This document shows, in pieces, positions 29,386 to 39,631 of a stretch of 64,000 bases of DNA. The first letter of the stretch is position 1; each line of letters begins with the position of its first letter. The translations under genes were made by a program, and so were the position numbers. Source of the DNA: Streptomyces sp. Root431 (GTDB taxonomy: Bacteria > Actinomycetota > Actinomycetes > Streptomycetales > Streptomycetaceae); contig NZ_LMEI01000013.1 of assembly GCF_001426585.1 (NCBI RefSeq), positions 227 to 64,226 on the forward strand. The letters are read 5' to 3'. The notes under the pieces are model-generated. The model did no database searches. It was not told the origin of the DNA and worked only from the letters and a program-made list of their open reading frames with translations.

Positions 29386-32300
29386 ATGGAACCGGCACTC
29401 ATCGGCACCCGCCTCGCCTCGGCCGCGATCGGCCCACTGCTGAAGAAATTGCTGGTCAGCGACGGTCCAGGGGCCGGGCTGACGGGCGGGGCCCGCGCCG
29501 TCCGGCTCTCCTCCCTGGTCTCCTTCCGCGGCGAGAAGCGCACGCTCACGGAGAAGGACGTCCGGAAGCTCGCCGCCACCCTCGTCGAGCGCTCGGGCGG
29601 CGCACCCGGCGAGGCGCCGTTCCCTGCCGACGAGAGCGAGGCCGTCGTCCACACCCTGGGGACAGTCCTCCTCGCCCTCGGCGACCTCGACATGGACGAC
29701 GTCCAGGCGGTCCGCCTCGGCCACCGCGACCTCGCCCGCCGCCTACGGGCGGCGGCCCCGGCCCCCGACGGCCTCTCCACCGACTCGGTCCTCTACCTGG
29801 AGTCGATGACCGAGTGGGCCTGCCTCCACATCCTGGAGTTCTTCACCCAGCGCTCGACGTTCGTCGCCCGGAGCCTGGTGGAGCAGACGCGGAGGCAGGC
29901 GGAGCTGATCGTGAAGGTGGACACGCTTCTCACCGGGACCGCGGCCACGACCGCACAGGACGCCGCCTTCGAGCGCCGCTACCTGGCGCACCTGGCGAGG
30001 AAGCACGGCAGCCTGACGATCTACGGCATCGATCTGCACCACTCGGCGAAGGAGTGGCCGCTGGACGTGGCGTACCTGTCCCTTGAGGCGGCGGGACCCG
30101 CCGAGCCGACGACCCCCGCTCCCGTACGGCAGGAACTCGCCAAGACCCACCTCCGCGCCGACCACGTCCTCGCCCGCCACGACAAGGTCCTCCTACGGGG
30201 CCTGGCCGGCTCGGGCAAGACCACCCTCGTCCAGTGGCTGACCGTCTCCGCCGCCTCGGACGACCGCGCGGACGGCATGGCGTACCTCTACGGCCGCGTC
30301 CCCTTCGTCCTCCCCCTGCGCACCCTCACCCGCCACGGCGAGCGGCTCCCGGCCCCCGACCGCTTCCTCTCCGCCGCCGGCTGCCCGCTCACCGCGCCCG
30401 AAGGCTGGGCCGACCGGGTCCTGGCTGCCGGGCGGGGCCTGGTCCTCGTCGACGGCATCGACGAGATTCCCGAGACCGAGCGCGGCCGGGCCCGTGAGTG
30501 GCTCCGCGACCTGCTCAGCGCGTACGAGGGCAACCGCTGGCTCGTGACCGCCCGCCCCACCGCCGTGGGCAACGACTGGCTGGCCCGGGACGGCTTCACC
30601 GACCTGGCCCTCTCCCCCATGTCCCGCACCGAGGTCGCCACCTTCGTACACCGCTGGCACCGGGCCGCCGGGCCCGAGGCGGAGCCGTACGAGCAGCAGC
30701 TCCTCGACGCGCTCCGCACCACGGAACACGTCGCCCAGCTCGCCACCAACCCCCTGATGTGCGGCCTCGTCTGCGCCTTGCATCTCGACCGGCGCGGCTA
30801 CCTGCCCCGGGGCCGCAAGGCGCTCTACGAGTCCGCGCTGTCGATGCTCCTGTCCCGCCGCGACCGGGAGCGGGGCATGGAGAACCCGTACGGGATCGAC
30901 CTGGACGCGGCCCCGCAGATCCAGCTGGTCCAGCGGCTCGCCTACTGGCTCACACGGAACGGCCGGCTCCAGATGGACCGCGGCCACGCCGAATCGGTCA
31001 TCGCGGAGGCGGTCCCCGCCATGGTCGAGGCGTCCGCCTACGCCCCGGACCGGGTCTTCGCCCACCTCCTCCACCGCAGCGGCCTGCTCCGTGAGCCGAC
31101 CGCCGACACCATCGATTTCGTCCACCGCACCTTCCAGGACTACCTGGCCGCCAAGGCCCTGGTGGACCACTGGGACATCGGCGTCCTGATCGACCACGCC
31201 ACGGACGACACCTGGGAGGACGTCATCCGCATGGCGGTGGGCCACGCCCGCCCCCACGAGTGCGCGGAGATCCTCCGCGAGCTGCTCAAGGCGGCGGACG
31301 ACGCCGAGGACCGCCGGGACCAGCTCCGCCTCCTGATCCTGGCGGCGACCGCGCTGAACCACGCGACCGAGGTGACGCCTGAGGTACGGGAGCAGGTGCT
31401 GGCCCGCGCGGCGGAGCTGGTCCCGCCCCGGACGGCCGACGAGGCCCGCGAGCTGGCGACGGTGGGCCGCATCGTGCTGGACCTGCTCCCGGGCCCGGAA
31501 GGGCTGGGGGACGAAGAGGCCCTCATGGCGGTGACCACCGCGACGCACATCCCCTCGGACGCCGCCATCCCCTACCTGGCCCGCTTCGCCCGCGGGTCCA
31601 CGCTCCGCGTCCGCTCCCAGCTCGTCTGGGGGTGGCAGCGCTTCGACGCCCGCGCGTACGCCGAGGCGGTCATCGCCGTCATCGACCCGACCGATCTCCA
31701 CTTCACCGTCGTGCACGACGGTCAGGCGGCCGAGCTGGTGCGGCTCGGCATAGCCCCCGACCGGCTGGATATCGGCGCCGGTGTCTCGGCGGAGGCGCTG
31801 CGCGACCTCCTGGCCGCCTGCGACCCGCCCATGCTGTCCCTGACGCGCGAGGACGACGACCCCGACCTCACCGCGCTCGCCGGCCTCACCCGGCTCGACA
31901 TGCTGACCTTGGAGCTCCCCTACGCCCCTTTCTGGCGCGTGAGCGACCTCCCCTCCGAGGCTCCCCTGCGGATGCTCGCCTTCGGCTCCTGGCCGGAGGA
32001 AGGCATCGGTGCCCTCCGCTCCGCCTCCCTGCTCCGCTACCTCACCCTCTGGGAAGCCCACGGGCTCACGGCGCACGACTGGCGGGAGGCGACCCTGCTG
32101 ACGCAGGTCCGGTACCTCACCGTCACGAGCGTGGATCTCGAATCGCTCCCCGAGGATGCCGTCCTCCCCTGGATCAGCGAGCTCGTGGTCGCCCTCTACG
32201 GCGAGAAGACGCTGCCGTTCGAGAAGGTCGTGCGGTCGTTTCCCGGACTCCGGCAGCTCGCGCTCTTCTTCGACCCCGGGCACGAGGTGGACGTGGCCTC

Positions 32301-32397
32301 GCTGGCGGGGCTGGAAGGCCTGGCCGTGCTCCAAGCCGACGGCCTGGAGCTGACGGGCACCGAGCACCTCGCGCCCACCGTGCGCATCCTCACCTGA
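29386..32397 (+). CDS. NACHT-domain STAND NTPase with LRR-like C-terminus
   Basis: This 1003-aa protein is a bacterial NLR-like NTPase. Residues 1-250 are a mainly helical N-terminal domain of the kind found in actinobacterial NACHT proteins. The NACHT core has Walker A GLAGSGKTT (about 272) and Walker B GLVLVDGIDE (about 350), then WLVTARP and PLMCGLVCALHL. Winged-helix/superstructure regions (VDFVHRTFQDYLAAKAL-type motif near 580-600) follow. From about 820 to the end are degenerate leucine-rich repeats (LAGLTRLDMLTLELP, SLLRYLTLWEAHGL). ATG 29386 follows AGGGGGA. Similar proteins act in antiphage immunity or signalling; here it stands alone with no recognisable effector partner. Confidence 0.85.
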   Translation: MEPALIGTRLASAAIGPLLKKLLVSDGPGAGLTGGARAVRLSSLVSFRGEKRTLTEKDVRKLAATLVERSGGAPGEAPFPADESEAVVHTLGTVLLALGDLDMDDVQAVRLGHRDLARRLRAAAPAPDGLSTDSVLYLESMTEWACLHILEFFTQRSTFVARSLVEQTRRQAELIVKVDTLLTGTAATTAQDAAFERRYLAHLARKHGSLTIYGIDLHHSAKEWPLDVAYLSLEAAGPAEPTTPAPVRQELAKTHLRADHVLARHDKVLLRGLAGSGKTTLVQWLTVSAASDDRADGMAYLYGRVPFVLPLRTLTRHGERLPAPDRFLSAAGCPLTAPEGWADRVLAAGRGLVLVDGIDEIPETERGRAREWLRDLLSAYEGNRWLVTARPTAVGNDWLARDGFTDLALSPMSRTEVATFVHRWHRAAGPEAEPYEQQLLDALRTTEHVAQLATNPLMCGLVCALHLDRRGYLPRGRKALYESALSMLLSRRDRERGMENPYGIDLDAAPQIQLVQRLAYWLTRNGRLQMDRGHAESVIAEAVPAMVEASAYAPDRVFAHLLHRSGLLREPTADTIDFVHRTFQDYLAAKALVDHWDIGVLIDHATDDTWEDVIRMAVGHARPHECAEILRELLKAADDAEDRRDQLRLLILAATALNHATEVTPEVREQVLARAAELVPPRTADEARELATVGRIVLDLLPGPEGLGDEEALMAVTTATHIPSDAAIPYLARFARGSTLRVRSQLVWGWQRFDARAYAEAVIAVIDPTDLHFTVVHDGQAAELVRLGIAPDRLDIGAGVSAEALRDLLAACDPPMLSLTREDDDPDLTALAGLTRLDMLTLELPYAPFWRVSDLPSEAPLRMLAFGSWPEEGIGALRSASLLRYLTLWEAHGLTAHDWREATLLTQVRYLTVTSVDLESLPEDAVLPWISELVVALYGEKTLPFEKVVRSFPGLRQLALFFDPGHEVDVASLAGLEGLAVLQADGLELTGTEHLAPTVRILT

Positions 32398-32405
32398 GCA
32401 CGCCG

Positions 32406-32449
32406 AAAGGGGCGGCCCCGAAACCATCAGGTTCCGGGGCCGCCCCTTT
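32406..32449. terminator. Bidirectional terminator between NACHT gene and clpC
   Basis: A 20-bp stem with one mismatch (arms starting AAAGGGGCGGCCCCG and ending CGGGGCCGCCCCTTT) encloses the loop ATCA. AAA/TTT flanks give it a short U-tract in both directions. Confidence 0.9.
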
Positions 32450-32465
32450 GCTCAGGCGCTACGCC

Positions 32466-34988
<2,523 letters not shown>

Positions 34989-35461
34989 CGTTAATCGCTC
35001 CTCAGAGCGGTCAGTCAGTTAGGGGTCGATCCCCTCCCTGTCCTTCCGCAGCTTAGTCCCGCAAGCGGGGACCGCTCATTCCAACTGCCGACATCCGTCC
35101 GGATCACCCCTCTTCCGCGGGGAGACCTGCCGCCGAACAACCGACAAATGCTCCAACCCGATGGTGCGAGACGATGTTCCCGCAGGCCAAGTAGTTAGCC
35201 GCGCCTTGAGTACGCCGATGGCGAACGTGAGACGCCGAAGCCCGCGAGTCGCCCCTCTCCACTAGGAATGTCTTACCCGTAAGCACTGACACTCCATGCG
35301 GCGCACCCCGGTTCCCTCCGCTACCAGCGAACAACCTTGCGCTGCCGAATGCGCCCGTACGCCCCATCACGGACACCTTGCGCATCCGGAACGGGACCGT
35401 ACGTCACCGCGGACGGGGCCTCGGGCGTAACCAAGAGGGGTGCGCGGGAGTTGCGCCGGGC
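34989..35461. promoter_or_regulatory. clpC upstream region with ClgR-like box
   Basis: This 473-bp stretch has no supported gene and is less GC-rich than the coding DNA. The dyad CGCTACCAGCGAAC (35319-35332; GTTCGCTGGTAGCG on the clpC strand) resembles the ClgR recognition sequence described for clp genes in actinomycetes, though half-site spacing may differ by one base. TAGTGG near 35259 could be a clpC -10. The promoter of the rightward gene at 35462 should also lie here. Confidence 0.45.
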
Positions 35462-36070
35462 ATGGCCTTCACCGTCCCGTTTCCCCGCTCGCCGCTCGAC
35501 GGCACCGGCGACGACGCCGGCGGTCTGGTGCGGTGGTACGAGCACGAACTCGGCTGGGCGGCGGTGGCCGGCCCCCCGGTGCAGCTGGTCACGGGGCTGC
35601 GCTTCGACGTCCTGGAGCTGCCCGCCACGGCCGGCCGGGGCGTGCTGCGCCGGATGGGCGCCGCGACGGGTCCGGTGGCCCTGATGGGGCGCCGGATGCG
35701 GCTGCTCGTGGCCGCGGGGAGCGCGGAGGAGCTCCCTGGGCTGCTCGACTGGCTCGAGTGGGGCGGGATCTCACTGGATCTCGCGATCCTGGGCACCGAC
35801 GGCCGGATGACCGCGCCCCTTCCCCCGGGGCGGGGCGGTTCCGGCGCGCCGGGCGCCGCGGTCTGGCTGCGGGCGCCCGTGCCGGGCCGCGAGGTCGAGT
35901 CCTCGCTGCCGGCCCTGCGGTCCGCGCCCTGGGGCGGTGCGGACGCCCCCTGCCTGGTCCGCCTCGTGGCCGCCGCCGCGGCGGAGTGCCACCGGGTGCG
36001 GCTGCTGAGTGCCCGGACCGGTGGCCCGGCGCCTCAGCAGCGGTCGCCTCAGCGGTTCGCGTCCTCGTAG
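35462..36070 (+). CDS. Conserved Streptomyces protein, possible prim-pol-like fold
   Basis: This 202-aa protein begins with MAFTVPFPRSPL. It has segments such as VQLVTGLRFDVLELPA and RRMRLLVAAGS that recall the N-terminal fold of bifunctional primase-polymerase-like proteins, but I see no catalytic acidic triad. I therefore leave the function open. ATG 35462 has GGGAG about 10 bp upstream. Its 3' end overlaps convergent lsr2 by 22 bp. It stands divergent from clpC and is probably conserved with clpC-lsr2 in the genus. Confidence 0.7.
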   Translation: MAFTVPFPRSPLDGTGDDAGGLVRWYEHELGWAAVAGPPVQLVTGLRFDVLELPATAGRGVLRRMGAATGPVALMGRRMRLLVAAGSAEELPGLLDWLEWGGISLDLAILGTDGRMTAPLPPGRGGSGAPGAAVWLRAPVPGREVESSLPALRSAPWGGADAPCLVRLVAAAAAECHRVRLLSARTGGPAPQQRSPQRFASS

Positions 36071-36381
36071 GCGGCCTTCACGGTGGCGGGCACACGACCG
36101 CGGTCGTTCACGTCGTAGCCGTTCTCCTTGGCCCACGCGCGAATCTTCGCGGTGTCGGGGCTGCCGGCCGTGACACGGCCCTTTCCGCGACCGCCCGTGG
36201 TGCGGCCACCGGTACGACGACCGCCCGCGGTGTACGGCTCGAGCAGGCCGCGGAGCTTTTCCGCGTTGGCGGTGGTGAGGTCGATCTCGTAGGTCTTGCC
36301 GTCCAGCGCGAACGTCACCGTCTCGTCCGCCTCGACGCCGTCGAGGTCGTCGACAAGAAGGACCTGAACCTTCTGTGCCAC
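36049..36381 (-). CDS. lsr2: Lsr2 nucleoid-associated protein (xenogeneic silencer)
   Basis: This 110-aa H-NS-like protein bridges AT-rich DNA and silences acquired genes and many biosynthetic clusters. The N-terminal dimerisation domain runs MAQKVQVLLVDDLDG to LRGLLEPY. A Gly/Arg linker (GGRRTGGRTTGGRGKGR) follows, then the AT-hook-like DNA-binding domain with IRAWAKENGYDVNDRGR. GTG 36381 follows AAAGGAAA at good spacing. The 150-bp region upstream is AT-rich for this genome, which would fit autoregulation by Lsr2 itself. A second Lsr2 copy elsewhere is usual in Streptomyces. Confidence 0.97.
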   Translation of the reverse strand: MAQKVQVLLVDDLDGVEADETVTFALDGKTYEIDLTTANAEKLRGLLEPYTAGGRRTGGRTTGGRGKGRVTAGSPDTAKIRAWAKENGYDVNDRGRVPATVKAAYEDANR

Positions 36382-36537
36382 CGGATTTCCTTTCATCGAA
36401 AATGCAGTACGCGGAAAGGAAACCGCTTTTCCCGGAAAAACACAAACCCCTGGGAGAGGTTCAGAACCCCGACGACGCGGGAAACGTGCGCGATTCGGAC
36501 ATAGGGATCCGGTTCGGGATCGCCGCGGGGTTCCGGG

Positions 36538-37083
36538 TCACAGGTGCAGAAGCATGCGACTGTTGCCCAAGGTGTTCGGCTTCACTCGTTCGAGACCGAG
36601 GAACTCGGCGACTCCCTCGTCATAGGAACGGAGGAGCTCGCTGTAGACATCTCCGTCGACCGGGGTCTCGCCGATCTCGACGAAGCCGTGCTTCGCGAAG
36701 AAGTCGACTTCGAAGGTCAGGCAGAATACCCGCCGCACCCCGAGCCATCGGGCGGTGTGCAACAACTTGTCCAGCACCTGATGTCCGACGCCGGCTCCCT
36801 TGAACTCGGGATCGACGGCGAGTGTGCGGACTTCCGCGAGGTCTTCCCACATGACGTGCAGAGCGCCACAACCGACGACCACCGCGTCCTCGTCGCGTTC
36901 CGCGACCCAGAACTCCTGGATGGACTCGTAAAGGGTCACGGTCGCCTTGTCGAGAAGGATGCCGCGCTGGACGAAAGGATCGACGAGCCGGCGGACCGCG
37001 GCGACATCACTGGTGCGGGCCCTGCGTACGGTGACGGCTTTGGCGGAGGCCGCGGAAGCGGCCGGAGAAGCAGACGGCGACAT
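36538..37083 (-). CDS. GNAT acetyltransferase, amino-acid N-acetyltransferase (ArgA-like)
   Basis: This 181-aa protein has the GNAT fold: VRRARTSDVAAVRRL near residue 19, VVVGCGALHVM near 68, RTLAVDPEFKGAGVGHQVL (acetyl-CoA loop Q/R-x-x-G-x-G/A variant) near 86, and VFCLTFEVDFFAKHGF near 119. That layout matches the short N-acetylglutamate synthases of actinobacteria (first step of arginine synthesis). An N-terminal Ala/Ser stretch precedes the domain. ATG 37083 lies 9 bp after the upstream BlaI-type gene, so both are probably co-transcribed. Other arginine genes are not nearby. Confidence 0.82.
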   Translation of the reverse strand: MSPSASPAASAASAKAVTVRRARTSDVAAVRRLVDPFVQRGILLDKATVTLYESIQEFWVAERDEDAVVVGCGALHVMWEDLAEVRTLAVDPEFKGAGVGHQVLDKLLHTARWLGVRRVFCLTFEVDFFAKHGFVEIGETPVDGDVYSELLRSYDEGVAEFLGLERVKPNTLGNSRMLLHL

Positions 37084-37092
37084 GGGGGGACG

Positions 37093-37626
37093 CTATCGCT
37101 CCCGGCCCTCTGATCGATCGGCGGCCTTGTCGGCCACGGCCTCTTCCGCCGCTACGGGCTCTGCTGCTTTCGCGGGCTCCGCGGCCTGCGCGGGCTCCGC
37201 GGCCTGCGCGGGCTCTGCGGCCTGCGCGGCTTCCACGGCCTCTTCCGGCGGGGCGGGGATCGGGTTGTCGCGCTGCACGATTCGGATGGCGTCGTTCAGC
37301 GCCTCGCGCTGGTCCTGCGACATCATGCCGAAGAAGGCGACGAGAGCGGCGGCGGGGTTGTCGCTCTGGGCCCAGGCCTCGTTCATCAGCGCGGCCGAGT
37401 AGGCGGCGCGGGTGGAGACCGCCGTATATCGATAGGCGCGGCCGTCGACTTCCCTGCGCACCCAGCCCTTCTGATGGAGATTGTCCATGACGGTCATGAC
37501 GGTGGTGTAGGCGATGGACCGTTCCTGCTGGAGGTCTTCCAGAACTTCCCGGACGGTCACCGGTCGGTTCCATTGCCAGACGCGCGTCATGACGGCGTCC
37601 TCAAGCTCTCCCAATGGACGGGGCAC
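37093..37626 (-). CDS. BlaI/MecI/CopY-family repressor with Ala/Glu/Pro repeat tail
   Basis: This 177-aa protein has an N-terminal winged helix of the penicillinase-repressor family (LGELEDAVMTRVW, VREVLEDL, YTTVMTVMDNLHQKGWV). Residues 75-115 form the dimerisation helices. The C-terminal 60 residues are low-complexity with four AQAAEP-type units. The start is GTG 37626, within a GGCACAGTGCC palindrome (37622-37632) that could be an operator. There is no BlaR-type membrane peptidase beside it, so the partner is elsewhere. It is followed closely by the GNAT gene. Confidence 0.9.
   Translation of the reverse strand: MPRPLGELEDAVMTRVWQWNRPVTVREVLEDLQQERSIAYTTVMTVMDNLHQKGWVRREVDGRAYRYTAVSTRAAYSAALMNEAWAQSDNPAAALVAFFGMMSQDQREALNDAIRIVQRDNPIPAPPEEAVEAAQAAEPAQAAEPAQAAEPAKAAEPVAAEEAVADKAADRSEGRER
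37155..37226 (-). repeat. 18-bp coding repeat x4 in the BlaI-type gene
   Basis: Four consecutive 18-bp units (37155, 37173, 37191, 37209) have the consensus CGGGCTCCGCGGCCTGCG. The two central units are identical and the first is diverged. They encode AQAAEP-like hexapeptides in the C-terminal tail. Confidence 0.9.
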
Positions 37627-37684
37627 AGTGCCACCATAGTTCGCAAAGGGTTGACAAGCGGCTATTTACCGGGAGAAACACAAC

Positions 37685-37719
37685 AAAAAGGACGCACGAC
37701 CTCGAAAGGTCGCACGTCC
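37685..37719 (-). terminator. Terminator for the small membrane protein transcript
   Basis: GGACGCACGACCT (37690-37702) and AGGTCGCACGTCC (37707-37719) form a stem with a two-base internal mismatch and a CGAA tetraloop. On the minus strand it is followed by CTTTTTGTTG, a rare genuine U-tract. The MITE copy lies between the gene and this terminator. Confidence 0.75.
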
Positions 37720-37751
37720 CGGTGGTGCGGGTTCCTGGGCGCGGGGCCCAG

Positions 37752-37909
37752 GGGGTGTCTTGTCGGTCAGGCCGGATCAGGGAGCGGCGTCTGGCGCCGT
37801 GGATCGCAAGGCGGAGGAGGGAGTCAACGCGGAGCGTTGGCGACCGACGACAACGCGGCGAGGCGCGGTGTCAGACGCCGCGAGCCCGGCCTGATCGGCA
37901 AGACACCCC
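37752..37909. mobile_element. MITE-like palindromic element, copy 2
   Basis: This 158-bp element is the same length as copy 1 and matches it at 143 of 158 positions by my count. Terminal inverted repeats begin GGGGTGTCTTG on both ends (about 20 of 22 matched). The flanks are CCAG (37748-37751) and CTAG (37910-37913), consistent with a CTAG target with one later change. The right flank is the stop codon of the small membrane protein gene on the minus strand. The centre can form a small CAACGC/GCGTTG hairpin. No coding capacity is evident. Confidence 0.85.
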
Positions 37910-38089
37910 CTAGGAGGTGGCGGTGCCGTCCGCCTGGCGGGCCGCCTCGGCGCGGGCGAGCGCGGCGTCGACGACCGCATCCTCCTTGGCCTTGTTCGGG
38001 CCGCCCTGGCTCTTGACGATCGTGACGACGAGGCCGATGAAGAAAGCGGCCATCACGACGGGGGGCAGGAGCGCGGATACGTAGTCCAT
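37910..38089 (-). CDS. Small single-pass membrane protein (59 aa)
   Basis: This 59-codon frame starts at ATG 38089 and ends in TAG at 37910-37912. It encodes MDYVSALLPPVVMAAFFIGL, then VVTIVKSQGGPNKAKED and an Ala-rich charged tail. One membrane helix (about residues 6-25) precedes a basic then acidic cytoplasmic tail. Codon bias is typical of the genome and a terminator follows downstream, so I treat it as real. Its stop codon was the insertion point of the MITE. The function is unknown. Confidence 0.7.
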   Translation of the reverse strand: MDYVSALLPPVVMAAFFIGLVVTIVKSQGGPNKAKEDAVVDAALARAEAARQADGTATS

Positions 38090-38103
38090 GGCGTCCAGCC
38101 TAG

Positions 38104-38736
38104 CTATCCGGCGACCCGCTCCTCGGGCGGGGGCGGGGGTACGGGCCTCCGGCGCGGCGGGAACACCTCGGAGGGCTTGGGCACCGGGCGGTCACCGGGG
38201 GCGGGACCGGACGGCGGGTTCGGCTTCGGCTCGCCGGCCGCCCCGCGTCCGCCGGGGAGGGCGAGCAGCCGTGTCCGGGGCGCGATGGCCGCACCGACGG
38301 GGACCGCGGGGGCGGTGGAGCCCGTCGCCTGGGAGACCCGGGCGAGCCGGGCGCGTACGGAGCGCTCGGCGAGGATCCGGCAGCGCGCGAGCAGCTCGGC
38401 GGCGGCCGGGTTGGCGCGCAGGGCGCGCAGGGCCGCGAGGTCGTCGACCCCGGGGTCGTACCCGGCGGTCAGGGCGTCCCGGAGGAGCCCCAGATAGCCG
38501 GCGAGCGACCCGGGGAGGGCGTCGCGGTAGCGGGCCAGGTCGTCGAGGAGGAAGGCGCGCAGCCGGCCGGCCTCGCGTACCGCCTCGTCCACGGATTCGG
38601 CCAGGCGCAGGCAGTCCTGGACGTCCTCGTCCTGGAGGGGGGCAGGGTGGAGGGCGATGGCAAGGGCGCGTCGGAGCACACGCAGCTCGTCCGCACTGAA
38701 TGCCATGCCGCCGCGAGATCCGTATGGCGTGGGCAT
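38104..38736 (-). CDS. Conserved helical protein with Pro-rich C-terminus
   Basis: This 210-aa protein has an alpha-helical N-terminal domain (about residues 10-140) with ELRVLRRALAIALHP and ESVDEAVREAGRLRAFLLDDLARYRDALP motifs split across helices. The C-terminal 60 residues are a Pro/Arg-rich tail with PKPNPPSGPAPG and PPRRRPVPPPPPE. There is no membrane segment. ATG 38736 is used; ATG 38706 (MAFSADEL) is an alternative. It lies 14 bp upstream of the small membrane protein gene on the same strand. I do not recognise a characterised family. Confidence 0.75.
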   Translation of the reverse strand: MPTPYGSRGGMAFSADELRVLRRALAIALHPAPLQDEDVQDCLRLAESVDEAVREAGRLRAFLLDDLARYRDALPGSLAGYLGLLRDALTAGYDPGVDDLAALRALRANPAAAELLARCRILAERSVRARLARVSQATGSTAPAVPVGAAIAPRTRLLALPGGRGAAGEPKPNPPSGPAPGDRPVPKPSEVFPPRRRPVPPPPPEERVAG

Positions 38737-38824
38737 GGGCCGACGATACGCGCTAATCGGACAATTTTCTCTTAGCGATCATTCCGGCGCGCCGGAATGA
38801 TCGCCACCAGGCCGGGCCCCGGCC

Positions 38825-39631
38825 TCACATACGGGAGACGTTCCGTTCGTACACCAGCCGCAGGCCGATCAGGGTCAGCCAGGGCTCGTGCTCGTCGATC
38901 TCCGTCGACTCGCCGAGGACCATCGGGGCCAGACCGCCCGTCGCGATCACCGTCACGTCGGAGGGGTCGCCCTGCGGGCCGACGAGCTCGCGCTTCATCC
39001 GCGCCACCACGCCGTCGACCTGGCCCGCGTAGCCGTAGATGATGCCCGACTGCATCGCCTCGACGGTGTTCTTGCCGATCACGTTCCGCGGGCGGGCCAG
39101 CTCGATCTTGCGGAGCATGGCCCCCTTCACGCCGAGCGCCTCGACCGAGATCTCGATGCCCGGCGCGATGGCCCCGCCCGCGTACTCGCCGCGCGCGGTG
39201 ACCGCGTCGTACGTCGTCGCCGTGCCGAAGTCGACGACGATCGCCGGACCGCCGTACAGCTCGACCGCCGCGGCCGCGTTGATCACGCGGTCCGCGCCGA
39301 CCTCCTTCGGGTTGTCGGTGATGACCGGGACGCCCGTCTTGACGCCCGGCTCCACCAGCACCGCCGGCACGTCCCCGTAGTACCGGCGGGTCACCTCGCG
39401 CAGCTCGTGCAGCACCGAGGGGACCGTCGCGCAGATGGCGATCCCCTCGATGCCGTCGCTCAGCTCGACGCCGAGCAGCGGGTGCATGCCCATGAGGCCC
39501 TGGAGCAGGACCGCCCACTCGTCGGCGGTCCGGCGCGGGTCCGTGGAAATGCGCCAGTGCTCGATGACCTCCTCGCCGTCGAAGAGGCCGAGGACCGTCT
39601 GGGTGTTGCCGACGTCGATGGTGAGCAGCAT
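38825..39631 (-). CDS. coaX: Type III pantothenate kinase
   Basis: This 268-aa ASKHA-fold kinase phosphorylates pantothenate, the first committed step of CoA synthesis, and unlike CoaA is not feedback-inhibited. Motifs are DVGNTQTVLGLF (residues 6-17), GADR(V)INAAAAVELYG near 109, DFGTATTYD near 129 and GGAIAPGI near 146. ATG 39631 overlaps the nadC stop by one base. It is the last gene of a minus-strand operon that also holds panC, so two steps of the pantothenate-CoA route are co-expressed with NAD genes. Confidence 0.95.
   Translation of the reverse strand: MLLTIDVGNTQTVLGLFDGEEVIEHWRISTDPRRTADEWAVLLQGLMGMHPLLGVELSDGIEGIAICATVPSVLHELREVTRRYYGDVPAVLVEPGVKTGVPVITDNPKEVGADRVINAAAAVELYGGPAIVVDFGTATTYDAVTARGEYAGGAIAPGIEISVEALGVKGAMLRKIELARPRNVIGKNTVEAMQSGIIYGYAGQVDGVVARMKRELVGPQGDPSDVTVIATGGLAPMVLGESTEIDEHEPWLTLIGLRLVYERNVSRM

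Noticed and set aside
36396..36537. Possible tRNA or small RNA in the AT-richer stretch upstream of lsr2
   Set aside because: No cloverleaf or terminator-linked hairpin is evident. The AT content fits an Lsr2 autoregulatory site.
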